Shown: one piece after another, positions 7,961-16,449 of the stretch
Position numbering within the stretch: position 1 is the stretch's first letter
Layout: every line of letters starts with the position of its first letter
NCBI RefSeq assembly: GCF_000178475.1
Contig: NZ_ADNY01000046.1
Coordinates: 1-31,913, forward strand
Length of the DNA stretch: 31,913 nucleotides
Direction of reading: 5' to 3'
Origin: Lactobacillus amylolyticus DSM 11664
GTDB lineage: Bacteria > Bacillota > Bacilli > Lactobacillales > Lactobacillaceae
Translations under genes and position numbers: made by a program
The notes under the pieces: model-generated
Databases searched by the model: none
What the model saw: only the letters and a program-made list of their open reading frames with translations
Told to the model about the DNA's origin: nothing

Positions 7961-9022
7961 ATGGGCATTATTGAATTAGAACATATTAATGTAGATTTTC
8001 CGCAAAAAAAGGGTAAAACCGTTCGGGCAGTTCATGACGTCAGTCTGAATGTCGAAAAGGGCGATATCTACGGCATCGTCGGTTTCTCCGGTGCTGGTAA
8101 ATCAACCTTAGTGAGAACGATCAATTTATTGCAAAAACCAACGGCTGGGAACATTAAGGTCGATGGCAAGGACTTCATTAAGGATGGCAAGCAGGTTATT
8201 TCCAACAAGGATTTGCAACTGGCTCGCAGAAAGATCGGCATGATCTTCCAGAATTTCAACCTATTAAATGAAACAACTGTCCTTGAAAATGTCGCTTTTG
8301 CTTTGAAACACTCTAAGCTGTCCGATGAAGAATTAGAGAAAAAATCCCTTGAATTGCTTGATTTGGTTGACTTAAAGGACAAGGCCAACTTCTATCCGGT
8401 TGAGCTTTCCGGTGGTCAGCAGCAGCGTGTCGCCATCGCCCGTGCTTTGGCCAATGAACCTGACATTTTGATTTCTGATGAAGCAACGAGTGCTTTGGAC
8501 CCGCAAAATACGCAGCAAATTTTGGACTTGTTGAAGAAGTTGAACAAGAAATTGGGCTTGACGGTTATTTTGATCACGCACGAAATGGATGCCGTTAAGA
8601 AAATCGCTACCAAGGTTGCTGTCATGGAGAATGGTCAAGTAATTGAAAATGGCAATTTGAAGCAAGTCTTCTTGCACCCAAAGAAGGAGCTTACCAAACG
8701 CTTTGTTGGTGGTTCACTTGAAGCCATTTCAACTTTGTCTTCACTTAGCTTAGGCAAGCTTGGGCCTGATGAAGCAGTTTACCAACTGGTCTACAGCGTT
8801 GCCAACGTTACCAAATCGATTATCGTTGAACTTTATCGCGAAACCGGCGCAGAAGCTTCAATGCTTTACGGCAACGTGGAATTATTGAATGATGAGCCAA
8901 TCGGAACCTTGGTTGTTTCAGTAAAAGGCGATCCAGAAAAGCAGAAGCAAGCTAGAGAATTCTTGGAGAAGCAAGACGTAACTTTGACAAGATTGGATGA
9001 AAAGGGGAATTTATATGATTAA
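7961..9022 (+). CDS. metN: Methionine ABC transporter ATP-binding protein
   Basis: ATPase of the methionine importer. Walker [10 protein letters not shown] lies at residues 41-49, the Q-loop in MIFQNFNLL, the signature LSGGQQQR, Walker B ILISDEAT and the switch His in ILITHEMD. The C-terminal 90 or so residues (from about [10 protein letters not shown]) form the NIL regulatory domain that binds methionine and inhibits transport in known MetN proteins. At 353 aa it has the usual length. RBS AGGAGGA lies upstream of the ATG. It overlaps metI by 8 bases, indicating translational coupling. Confidence 0.97.
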   Translation: MGIIELEHINVDFPQKKGKTVRAVHDVSLNVEKGDIYGIVGFSGAGKSTLVRTINLLQKPTAGNIKVDGKDFIKDGKQVISNKDLQLARRKIGMIFQNFNLLNETTVLENVAFALKHSKLSDEELEKKSLELLDLVDLKDKANFYPVELSGGQQQRVAIARALANEPDILISDEATSALDPQNTQQILDLLKKLNKKLGLTVILITHEMDAVKKIATKVAVMENGQVIENGNLKQVFLHPKKELTKRFVGGSLEAISTLSSLSLGKLGPDEAVYQLVYSVANVTKSIIVELYRETGAEASMLYGNVELLNDEPIGTLVVSVKGDPEKQKQAREFLEKQDVTLTRLDEKGNLYD

Positions 9023-9716
9023 TTGGATAGCAAAAGTTTTACCAAATGTCTACCAACTTGGCTGGGGCGGAGACGCCGGCTGGGGTACCAGTATTTTTCA
9101 AACTTTGTTTATGACCTTCTGGTCAGCCATTTTTGGCGGAATCCTCGGAATCATCTTTGGCGTTCTGCTCGTTTTAACCAAAGAAGACGGCATCCATCCC
9201 AACAAGTTCTGGTACAACGTCTGTGACAAGATCGTTTCCATCTTCAGAGCCATTCCGTTCATTATTTTATTGGCCTTTATCGCTCCGGTGACGCAAAAAA
9301 TCGTTGGTACGCAAATCGGAATGAAGGCAGCTTTGGTACCATTGACTTTAGGTGTTTTTCCATTCTACGCCCGTCAAGTGCAAGTTGCTTTGGAAAGTGT
9401 CGACTCAGGCAAGATTGAGGCTGCGCAAAGTTTGGGCGCAACCACCCGTGATATCATCTTCGATGTCTACTTGCGTGAATCTCGTTCTGAATTGATCCGC
9501 GTTTCTACCGTAACTGTCATTTCGCTAATCGGCTTGACTGCAATGGCTGGTGCCATCGGTGCCGGCGGTTTGGGTAATACCGCTATTTCATACGGTTATA
9601 ACCGTTTCAACAATGACGTAACTTGGGTAGCCACTATTTTTGTTATCATCTTGATCTTTATCGTTCAAGTGGTCGGCGACTTCTTCGCTAAGAAATTAAA
9701 TCATCAAAATCGCTAA
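9015..9716 (+). CDS. metI: Methionine ABC transporter permease
   Basis: Membrane channel of the methionine importer. At 233 aa with about five transmembrane helices, it carries the EAA coupling loop ([19 protein letters not shown]) that docks on MetN, followed by [18 protein letters not shown], a typical MetI block. The ATG at 9015 is preferred over an upstream ATG at 8997 because AAAGGGGAA sits 5 bases before it inside the end of metN. It is the last gene of metQ-metN-metI, and a terminator follows at 9728. Confidence 0.96.
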   Translation: MINWIAKVLPNVYQLGWGGDAGWGTSIFQTLFMTFWSAIFGGILGIIFGVLLVLTKEDGIHPNKFWYNVCDKIVSIFRAIPFIILLAFIAPVTQKIVGTQIGMKAALVPLTLGVFPFYARQVQVALESVDSGKIEAAQSLGATTRDIIFDVYLRESRSELIRVSTVTVISLIGLTAMAGAIGAGGLGNTAISYGYNRFNNDVTWVATIFVIILIFIVQVVGDFFAKKLNHQNR

Positions 9717-9727
9717 TAAGTTAATTT

Positions 9728-9759
9728 AGCAGCAGTTGAGTAAAAACTGCTGCTTTTTT
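9728..9759 (+). terminator. Terminator of metQNI
   Basis: Perfect 10-bp stem AGCAGCAGTT/AACTGCTGCT around a short loop, followed by TTTTT. Confidence 0.9.
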
Positions 9760-9848
9760 ATTGCAAAAAGAATGGAAATTAAAGCCCTTTACAGGTATTA
9801 TAACAATGAAGATAGATTCTTATTTATTGCATAGTAAGGAGACTCAAT

Positions 9849-11252
9849 ATGACTGAAGAAAATTATCGTATTGAAAGTGACACAATTGGCCCAGTAAAGA
9901 TTCCTAAAGATGCTTTGTGGGGCCCACAAACAGAACGCAGCCGCAACAATTTCCCTAGTGGCGAGTTAATGCCATTGGCAATTATCCGTGCATTCTTGCA
10001 CTTGAAGAAGGCAGCTGCTGAATCCAACGTTGAAGTTGGGGATGAAACTCAAGAAAAGGGTGCTGCTATCGAGGACGCAATTGATCATCTTTTAGCATTA
10101 AGCGATGAAGATTTGCGCAAGGACTTCCCATTGCACGTGCTCCAAACCGGATCAGGAACGCAAAGCAACATGAACGTTAACGAAGTCGTTGCCAATTTAG
10201 CTAATAAATTGCATCCAGGCTTGGGCATTTTGCCAAATGATGACGTTAACCGTGGCCAATCTTCCAACGATACTTATCCAACAGTCATGAATATCGTAGC
10301 CATCGAGGCACTTGATCAATTGGAGCCTGCGATTCAGCACTTAATTGATGAATTGGTCGTTAAGGAAAAGAAGTACTGGAAGACGGTTAAAATTGGCCGG
10401 ACTCACTTGCAAGATGCTACGCCTTTAACTTTTGGCCAAGAGCTTTCCGGCTACATTTCAGCTTTAAAGCATGATTTGTCCTACATCCAAAGCTTGAAGC
10501 CTACCTTATATGAATTGGCAATTGGTGGTACCGCTGTTGGTACTGGCCTTAATGCTTCCCCAGGGATGACTGAAAAGATTGCGGGCAAATTATCTGAAGT
10601 TTATGGTCATAAGTTTATCGTGGAAACGAACAAATTCTGGGGTCTAGCTCACCACTCCGGCTTGAACGTGGTTCATGGTGCCCTTAAGACATTAGCTTCT
10701 GACATGTTCAAGATTGCCCAAGATATTAGAATGCTCGCTTCTGGTCCGCGGGCTGGCTATGGCGAGCTCAATATTCCGGCTAATGAACCCGGCTCATCGA
10801 TTATGCCGGGCAAGGTAAATCCAACTCAGGCTGAAGCAGTGACGATGGCTTGTGCCAAAGTATTCGGCAACGATACCACCATTACTTTCGCATCTTCTCA
10901 AGGAAACTTTGAATTGAATGTCTTTAAGACGGTGATGATCGCTAGCTTCCTTGACTCATGCAATATTTTAACGGGTGTTATTACCGGCTTTGCCGACAGA
11001 ATGATTCATGGCTTGACTGTCAACAAAGACAGAATGAACGAATTGCTTGATAATTCACTCATGACGGTTACCGCGCTTTCACCACATATTGGCTACCATG
11101 CAGCCGCTAAAATTGCGCAAGCAGCTCAAAGAGAAGGTACGACTTTGCGTGAGGCTGCGCTTAAGAGCGGCAAGGTTACGGAAGAACAATATGATAAATG
11201 GATGGACTACATGCAAATGACGAATGTCGACAAGCATGAACCGGAAGAATAG
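9849..11252 (+). CDS. fumC: Fumarate hydratase, class II
   Basis: Reversible hydration of fumarate to malate by the iron-free class II enzyme. At 467 aa it is full length. The signature GSSIMPGKVNP begins near residue 315. Other blocks are GPQTERSRNNF near 26, TGSGTQSNMNVNEV near 98-111, GRTHLQDATPLTFGQE and GTGLNASPG. RBS AAGGAG lies nine bases before the ATG. A fumarate reductase-like flavoprotein follows after eight bases, so the likely direction is malate to fumarate to succinate, a reductive route used by lactobacilli that lack a full TCA cycle. No convincing promoter was found; candidates upstream near 9788-9818 are poorly spaced. Confidence 0.97.
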   Translation: MTEENYRIESDTIGPVKIPKDALWGPQTERSRNNFPSGELMPLAIIRAFLHLKKAAAESNVEVGDETQEKGAAIEDAIDHLLALSDEDLRKDFPLHVLQTGSGTQSNMNVNEVVANLANKLHPGLGILPNDDVNRGQSSNDTYPTVMNIVAIEALDQLEPAIQHLIDELVVKEKKYWKTVKIGRTHLQDATPLTFGQELSGYISALKHDLSYIQSLKPTLYELAIGGTAVGTGLNASPGMTEKIAGKLSEVYGHKFIVETNKFWGLAHHSGLNVVHGALKTLASDMFKIAQDIRMLASGPRAGYGELNIPANEPGSSIMPGKVNPTQAEAVTMACAKVFGNDTTITFASSQGNFELNVFKTVMIASFLDSCNILTGVITGFADRMIHGLTVNKDRMNELLDNSLMTVTALSPHIGYHAAAKIAQAAQREGTTLREAALKSGKVTEEQYDKWMDYMQMTNVDKHEPEE

Positions 11253-11260
11253 GTTAGAAA

Positions 11261-12652
11261 ATGGACAAATATATTTTTACTCCCAATCAAGCAAGTGAAT
11301 TAGCAGATGAATATGATGCTGTTATCGTAGGTGCGGGCGGTACCGGCTTAACCGCGGCTTTGCAGGCACACGAATTAGGTCTTAAGGTTGCCGTCCTTGA
11401 AAAAAATAAGGGCTTGGGCGGCAACACCAACCGGGCTTCTAGTGGGATGAATGCCGCAGAAAGTTTGGTTCAATTGCAGCATGGCATTATCGATAATAAG
11501 GAAGACTTTTATCGGGAAACCTTAAAAGGCGGCGGTCTGCTCAATGACCGCGACATGCTGCGCTACTTCGTGGATCATGCTGCTATTGCTATTTCTTGGT
11601 TGAAAGAACACGGTATTGATTTGTCAGATTTAACCATTACCGGTGGGATGAGCAAAAAACGGGCTCACCGGCCAGCTTCGATGGCTCCGGTTGGCGGCTA
11701 TCTGGTAACCGGCTTGCTTAAGCAATGCGAACAAGAACAGATTCCTGTTTTTAACCAAACTAAGGTAGAAAAATTGCTCAAAGAAGATGGCAAGATCACG
11801 GGCGTGGAAGCTGCAACTGCTGAAGGAAAGAAGACGATTCACGCTAAGGCAGTATTGCTTGCTTCCGGCGGCTTCGGTGCTTCAAAAGGAATCATCAAGA
11901 AATATCGGCCAGATTTGGCAGGCTACAAGACCACCAACCAACCTGGCGCAACAGGTGATGGTTTGAAATTGGCTGAAGCTATTGGTGCCCAACTCATACA
12001 GATGAACTTCATCCAGGTTCACCCAACCGCGCAGACTGATACTGATCATACTTTCTTGATTGGTGAGGGCGTCCGCGGCGAAGGTGCGATTTTGGTTAAC
12101 AAGGCGGGCAAGCGTTTTGTCAATGAATTGAATACCCGTAAGATTGTGTCAAATGCCATTACTGGTCTTAATGAAGACGGGGCCTACTTGATTTTGGATC
12201 AAGGAATTCGCGATCACTTCAAGGCAATTGAATTCTATGATTCAGTAGGCCTGGTTGAACATGGAGCCAGCTTGAAGGAATTAGCTGAAAAGATTGGCGT
12301 TAATGCTGAGAACCTAGCAGAAACTATCGCTCAATGGAATAAGGCAGTAGCTGACCAAGAAGACAGTGAATACGGCAGAACAACCGGGATGGAACGCGGC
12401 ATTGAAAAAGCGCCATACTTTGCTATTCACATTCATCCAGCTATTCACTATACGATGGGCGGCATTCATATCACGCCTGAGACTGAAGTCTTGGACGGTA
12501 ACGGCAATGTGATCCCAGGCTTGTACGCTGCTGGCGAAGTATCCGGCGGCCTGCACGGCAATAACCGGATCAGCGGCAACTCGATTGCGGAAACGGTGAT
12601 TTTTGGTCGGCAAGCGGGGATGCAGATTGCGAAGAAAATCAAAGATAAGTAA
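11261..12652 (+). CDS. Fumarate reductase-like FAD flavoprotein
   Basis: Soluble-type FAD oxidoreductase of the fumarate reductase/flavocytochrome c/succinate dehydrogenase flavoprotein family, expected to reduce fumarate to succinate. The 463-aa product shows the dinucleotide fold VIVGAGGTGLTAALQA at about 21-36 with VLEKN ending the second strand, GGNTNRASSGMNAA, the active-site blocks HPTAQ and GEGVRGEGAILVNKAGKRF, and the C-terminal IHYTMGGIHI and GLHGNNRISGNSIAE that close the FAD site. There is no heme or FMN-binding domain in the product, unlike flavocytochrome c or FrdA-FMN fusions, so its electron donor is unclear. It follows fumC by eight bases and shares its transcript. A related 3-ketosteroid or urocanate reductase activity is possible, but the neighbour favours fumarate. 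Confidence 0.88.
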   Translation: MDKYIFTPNQASELADEYDAVIVGAGGTGLTAALQAHELGLKVAVLEKNKGLGGNTNRASSGMNAAESLVQLQHGIIDNKEDFYRETLKGGGLLNDRDMLRYFVDHAAIAISWLKEHGIDLSDLTITGGMSKKRAHRPASMAPVGGYLVTGLLKQCEQEQIPVFNQTKVEKLLKEDGKITGVEAATAEGKKTIHAKAVLLASGGFGASKGIIKKYRPDLAGYKTTNQPGATGDGLKLAEAIGAQLIQMNFIQVHPTAQTDTDHTFLIGEGVRGEGAILVNKAGKRFVNELNTRKIVSNAITGLNEDGAYLILDQGIRDHFKAIEFYDSVGLVEHGASLKELAEKIGVNAENLAETIAQWNKAVADQEDSEYGRTTGMERGIEKAPYFAIHIHPAIHYTMGGIHITPETEVLDGNGNVIPGLYAAGEVSGGLHGNNRISGNSIAETVIFGRQAGMQIAKKIKDK

Positions 12653-12674
12653 GAACTAACAGAATAAAAACAAA

Positions 12675-12710
12675 AAGAAGTGTTATCAGAAATGGTAGTG
12701 CTTCTTTTCT
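12675..12710 (+). terminator. Terminator of fumC-flavoprotein operon
   Basis: A 13-bp stem (AAGAAGTGTTATC with GGTAGTGCTTCTT, including G-U pairs) and 6-base loop, then TTCTTT. It starts 22 bases after the stop codon. Confidence 0.7.
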
Positions 12711-13015
12711 TTATTTACAGATTATCGTGCATTTGCAATATGAAAGTATATATAAGGGATGCCTATAATAAAGTAGCCCAAAAAATATTAAATTTTTTAA
12801 AATTAATTTTTTGCAAAATCTTTAAAAGCTTGCTAGATAAGGCATGGATTTGGATTAATAACAAAGACCTAGAATTTGATAATGGGCCAAAAAGCAAGTT
12901 ACAAATTAAAAAACAGATGTTATATTTATCAGTGTAAACAAACAATTGAAGTTTTGTAGAGATTAATTTCAATTGCGAAAACAGAGTATCTTAATAAGAG
13001 AGAGGTTGTAGACGT
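12711..13015 (+). other. AT-rich spacer, leader of the adhesin remnant
   Basis: About 300 bases between the terminator and the adhesin start. A 65-codon open reading frame from the ATG at 12740 lacks an RBS, has many Lys/Ile/Leu codons as expected of AT-rich DNA, and resembles no family I know. An inverted repeat TTGAA...TTCAA lies near 12945-12971. The last bases hold the adhesin RBS (GAGAGAGG). No sure promoter was identified. Confidence 0.4.
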
Positions 13016-14454
13016 ATGTCAAAGAATAATTTTAAGGAACGGGTTCGGAAGATGGAACCTAAGCAAGAACGTTTCTCTATTCGTAAATTTACAGTAGGTG
13101 CTGCATCAGTTTTGATCGGTTTCACCTTCTTTATGAATGGTGGACAGAAGGCTCAAGCTGCCGAACAAAATGCTTCTTCTGACAATACCAATCAAGAAAG
13201 TGAAAAAGCTGCTAGCGATGAGTTCAGTAGCGAAACTGAACAAGCAGTAAGTGATCAACAATCACAAAACAAAGTTAACAACATTAGTGATTCAATTGAT
13301 CAATTGAAAGCAACTGGTAGCAAGAAATCTGATGTTCAAGCCAAGGCTGCTCAAATTCAAAACCAAATTGATGCTTTAAGCGATGCTGAAAAGACTGCTT
13401 TAGCTGCTAAGCAAGGCGCTACTGATCCAGCTGCCTCAACTACTGCAGCTGCCAGTGATGAAAAGGCTGCTTCAAGTGATGCACCTAAGGCTGCTGATAC
13501 TGAAGATTTGACTGTATCAACTAAGTCACTTACTGCAGCTACTTCTGCTAAGACTTTGGCAGCAAGTGCTGTGAAGGCTGCAACAACCACTTCAACTGCA
13601 ACTCAAACTTCAAATGTTAGTGATTGGGCTGGATTTGTTAGTGCTTTGGAAGATGTTAACGTTGGTACTATTAATGTAACTAGTGACATTACTGTTACTG
13701 GTAACTTGGGTGGTCAATCACTTGGTTATAACGGTTGCCTTACTTTAAGTGATAAGAATATCGCTCGTACTGTTACGATTAATGGTAACGGCAACACCAT
13801 TGACTTCGGGCACTACTCGTTAATGTTTGAAGATGCTAACCAAAAGAATGGATCAGCTTGAAACATTACCTTTGAAGATGTAAAGATGAAGGGTGTTTCT
13901 AAGGACGGCACAGGTTCAACAAGTACAACTGAAGCTGGTACATTTGGTTTAATCAGTTTTGCTGACGTAGATTCTGATAACCAAAAGAACGATGTAGTTA
14001 CCTTTAATGGTGTGACTGCTGATGCTTCGGGCCGTCCAGTAATTTCCGGTGCCAAAAACATTATTGCTGCTGGTTTAAGTCAAAAGTTGGGCGAATATTA
14101 TGCTCTTAACTTTGAAGGTACTAACGTCATCACTGACGCTGGTGCAACTTCATATCCATCAGGCAGACAAGACAGTGGTAACGCTGTAGAAGCAGGTTAC
14201 ATTAACTTCTTGAATGGTACTGACACTACTATTAACATGACTCAAACTAGTGATGGTACTCAAAACTACACTGAAGCTGCACAACCAGTTTTACCAACAA
14301 ATTCAAACGATGATCAAAATGATTAAAACAAGCAAAATGATAATGACAATACCGAAACTGTAGCCCCTCACGCAGCATCTGCTAAAGCTGGCAAGAGCGC
14401 AGCAGGATTTCAGCAGGATTGCTCGGACTTGCAAGTGACAGAAAACGTAATTAA
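13016..14454 (+). pseudogene. YSIRK-type surface adhesin pseudogene (beta-helix/pectate lyase-like region)
   Basis: Decayed cell-surface protein. It opens with a YSIRK-class signal peptide (FSIRKFTVGAASVLIG at 20-35, then an AQAAEQ-type cleavage region), followed by an Ala/Ser/Thr/Lys low-complexity stalk to about residue 200. A region rich in N, G, I and T follows (TVTINGNGNTIDFG) and resembles the pectate lyase-like adhesive domains of lactobacilli. A TGA at 13859-13861 sits where a Trp codon fits (GSA-stop-NITFED). The same frame then continues to a TAA at 14324-14326. Near 14385-14420 a deletion and frameshift removed the LPxTG motif and most of the anchor; the last anchor codons (GLLGLASDRKRN) are readable in another frame, ending at 14454. 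It could at most release a truncated secreted peptide. Confidence 0.88.
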
Positions 14455-14499
14455 AATAATTAGTAAGTTTTCAAAATTCCTATATTTTTAGCTCAAAAC

Positions 14500-14527
14500 G
14501 GCGCGATGTAAATCGCGCTATTTTTTT
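14500..14527 (+). terminator. Terminator after the adhesin remnant
   Basis: GGCGCGAT paired with ATCGCGCT around a 4-base loop, then ATTTTTTT. Confidence 0.88.
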
Positions 14528-14570
14528 GTGCCTAAAATAAAAAAAATATTTATCCTTAATCTAGCAATAA

Positions 14571-14591
14571 TGTAAGCGCTTGTAGTATAAT
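14571..14591 (+). promoter_or_regulatory. Promoter with overlapping cre-like operator
   Basis: A consensus -10 TATAAT (14586-14591) lies 50 bases before the dehydrogenase ATG. Directly upstream, TGTAAGCGCTTGTA (14571-14584) matches the CcpA operator consensus TGWAANCGNTNWCA at 12 of 14 positions, with the palindromic core AAGCGCTT. It overlaps the spacer between the -35 and -10 boxes, where a bound CcpA would block RNA polymerase. The -35 itself is weak (TAGCAA). Carbon catabolite control is therefore likely, but inferred. Confidence 0.6.
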
Positions 14592-14641
14592 AAAAAATGT
14601 AGGTATTGGAAAGATATTATTTTTTAATGAGAGGACAAATT

Positions 14642-15571
14642 ATGACTAGAAAAGTATTGCTTGTTGGTGACGGTGCCGTTGGTTCAACTTTTGCTAACGA
14701 CTTATTGCAAAACTGTGATGTTAAAGAATTGATTATCTGCGATGTTGCTAAACAACGTCCAGTAGGTGACTCAATGGACCTTGAAGACATTACGCCATTC
14801 ATGGGTCAAACTGACATCCACCCAGGTGAATACAGCGATGCTAAAGATGCAGATGTTTGTGTTATCACCGCCGGTGTTCCAAGAAAGCCAGGCGAGACTC
14901 GTCTTGACCTTGTTGCCAAAAACGTCAAGATCTTGAAGAGTATCGTTAAGCCAGTTGTTGACTCAGGCTTCCATGGCATCTTCGTTGTTTCCGCTAACCC
15001 AGTTGATATCTTGACTACTTTGACGCAGAAATTGTCAGGCTTCCCTAAGAACAAGGTTATCGGCACCGGTTCCTCACTTGATTCAATGAGATTGAGAGTT
15101 GAATTGGCTAAGAAGGTTGGCGTTCCTGTTGCAAAAGTAAACTCAATGGTTCTTGGTGAACACGGCGACACTTCTTTTGAAAACTTTGACGAATCAACTA
15201 TTAATGGCAAGCCACTTAAGTCATATGATGAACTTAGCGATGATGTATTGGCACAAGTTGAAACCGACATTCGCAAGAAGGGCGGCAAGATCATTGCCAA
15301 CAAAGGTGCAACCTTCTATGGTGTTGCAATGATGCTTACTCAAATTGTGTCAGCTATCCTGGATAACCGTTCAATTGTTTTGCCACTTTCAGCGCCTGTA
15401 AAAGGCAAGTATGGCATTAACCATGAACTTTACTTAGGTACTCCAGCAGCAATTGACGGCTCCGGCATTAGCTACGTCATCGAGACGGAATTGTCAGATG
15501 ATGAAAAGAAGAAGATGCTTAACTCAGCTGACAAGATGCAAGAAGTTTTAAACACTGTTGATTTGGACTAA
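14642..15571 (+). CDS. LDH/MDH-family dehydrogenase with malate-type Arg in the substrate loop
   Basis: NAD-dependent 2-hydroxyacid dehydrogenase of the lactate/malate family, 309 aa. GDGAVGSTFA at 9-18 binds NAD, and Asp34 (IICD) at the end of strand 2 favours NADH. The catalytic His174-Asp176 lies in LGEHGD; Asp147 and Arg150 in SSLDSMR complete the relay, and Arg87 is the mobile-loop arginine. The substrate-loop position that is Gln in lactate dehydrogenases (AG-x-x-QKPGETR) is Arg81 here (AGVPRKPGETR), as in malate dehydrogenases. The Thr of KGATFYG is kept as in LDH. It may thus use oxaloacetate/malate or another acid rather than pyruvate. It is only 62-75% likely to be correctly annotated as plain L-LDH by homology alone. 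ATG 14642 has GAGAGGA upstream; an earlier ATG at 14606 has no RBS. An alpha/beta hydrolase follows after five bases. Confidence 0.9.
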   Translation: MTRKVLLVGDGAVGSTFANDLLQNCDVKELIICDVAKQRPVGDSMDLEDITPFMGQTDIHPGEYSDAKDADVCVITAGVPRKPGETRLDLVAKNVKILKSIVKPVVDSGFHGIFVVSANPVDILTTLTQKLSGFPKNKVIGTGSSLDSMRLRVELAKKVGVPVAKVNSMVLGEHGDTSFENFDESTINGKPLKSYDELSDDVLAQVETDIRKKGGKIIANKGATFYGVAMMLTQIVSAILDNRSIVLPLSAPVKGKYGINHELYLGTPAAIDGSGISYVIETELSDDEKKKMLNSADKMQEVLNTVDLD

Positions 15572-15576
15572 GGTAA

Positions 15577-16371
15577 ATGAGATTTGTTACAACTGATCAT
15601 GTAGCTTTGCATTATAGTGATACAGGCGAAAAGGACAAGAAGGTCATTTTAGGGATTCCCGGCATTGGCGGAACGAGCCAGTTCTGGCATAAAATGATCT
15701 CGCTCTTTAATCCCATATATAGGATAATTTTGCTTGATCCGCGCAACCAGGGGCAATCAGAGCGGACAGACAAGGGTCAACGCATTGCGCGGCACGCCGC
15801 AGATGTTGAAGAATTGTTGGCATCTTTGAACCTGCATGATGTCATTGGCATCGGCAATTCAATGGGTGCGGCCAACTTGTGGTCCTATTTGGATCTTTAC
15901 GGCAAAGGCAGACTTTGCGCGATGGTTGATCTGGATCAATCGCCTAAGATGATTGCCGATACTGATTGGCAGTATGGGTTTAGAGATCTGTCATGGATGA
16001 ATTATCCCGACTATCTGAAGCGGCCTTTTGGCAAAGCCTTCTATGCTCATATTGCTGACGAAATGTTTGAGGCGGCAAAAGAAGAGCAAGAGGTTTTCCC
16101 TTATGATGCAAGAGACAATTATAAATGCCTAATTGATCATGCTGAACAGGATTGGCGCGATATTTTGAAAGAAATGCCTGTACCGATGCTGGTTTTGGCA
16201 GGGAAGAATTCACCATTCTTTGACTATCACTTCACGGACGCCGTTAAGGAGATTAATCCGGACATTGAAACTAAAGTCATTGATAACTGTGGCCACTTGA
16301 TTCAGGCGGAACAGCCGGAAGCAATGCATGACGCGGTGATGCGTTTCCTGCATAAGAAGAAATTGGTTTAA
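15577..16371 (+). CDS. Alpha/beta-fold hydrolase
   Basis: Cytoplasmic 264-aa alpha/beta hydrolase of unknown substrate; no signal peptide or membrane segment is visible. The oxyanion region is GIPGIGGTSQFW near 26-37, LLDPRNQGQSER follows at 52-63, and the nucleophile elbow is GIGNSMGA with Ser95. The catalytic His lies in DNCGHLIQAEQPE near the C-terminus, and an acid is likely in the LAGKNSPFFDYHF segment. The nucleophile motif G-N-S-M-G is usual for the family. It follows the dehydrogenase by five bases with AAGG before the ATG, so the two are co-transcribed and may act on the same hydroxyacid or ester pool (inference). Esterase, lipase or haloperoxidase-like roles cannot be told apart here. 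Confidence 0.85.
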   Translation: MRFVTTDHVALHYSDTGEKDKKVILGIPGIGGTSQFWHKMISLFNPIYRIILLDPRNQGQSERTDKGQRIARHAADVEELLASLNLHDVIGIGNSMGAANLWSYLDLYGKGRLCAMVDLDQSPKMIADTDWQYGFRDLSWMNYPDYLKRPFGKAFYAHIADEMFEAAKEEQEVFPYDARDNYKCLIDHAEQDWRDILKEMPVPMLVLAGKNSPFFDYHFTDAVKEINPDIETKVIDNCGHLIQAEQPEAMHDAVMRFLHKKKLV

Positions 16372-16384
16372 AAATCAAAGTACA

Positions 16385-16420
16385 AAAAAGCTCACTAGAA
16401 ATTCATCTAGTGGGCTTTTT
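16385..16420. terminator. Bidirectional terminator between convergent genes
   Basis: A 15-bp stem AAAAAGCTCACTAGA/TCTAGTGGGCTTTTT (one mismatch or wobble) with a 6-base loop. T-runs on both strands let it stop the hydrolase transcript and that of the convergent adhesin remnant. Confidence 0.9.
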
Positions 16421-16449
16421 GTATAGCTATAGTTTAATGATGTTAATGA

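Noticed and set aside
12740..12937. 65-codon open frame with Lys/Ile/Leu-rich product
   Set aside because: No RBS, no recognisable family, and composition as expected from AT-rich spacer; kept only as a spacer note.
13859..13861. TGA read as Trp or selenocysteine in the adhesin
   Set aside because: Other lesions (TAA at 14324, lost anchor) show simple decay, and no SECIS-like structure or codon reassignment is expected in lactobacilli.
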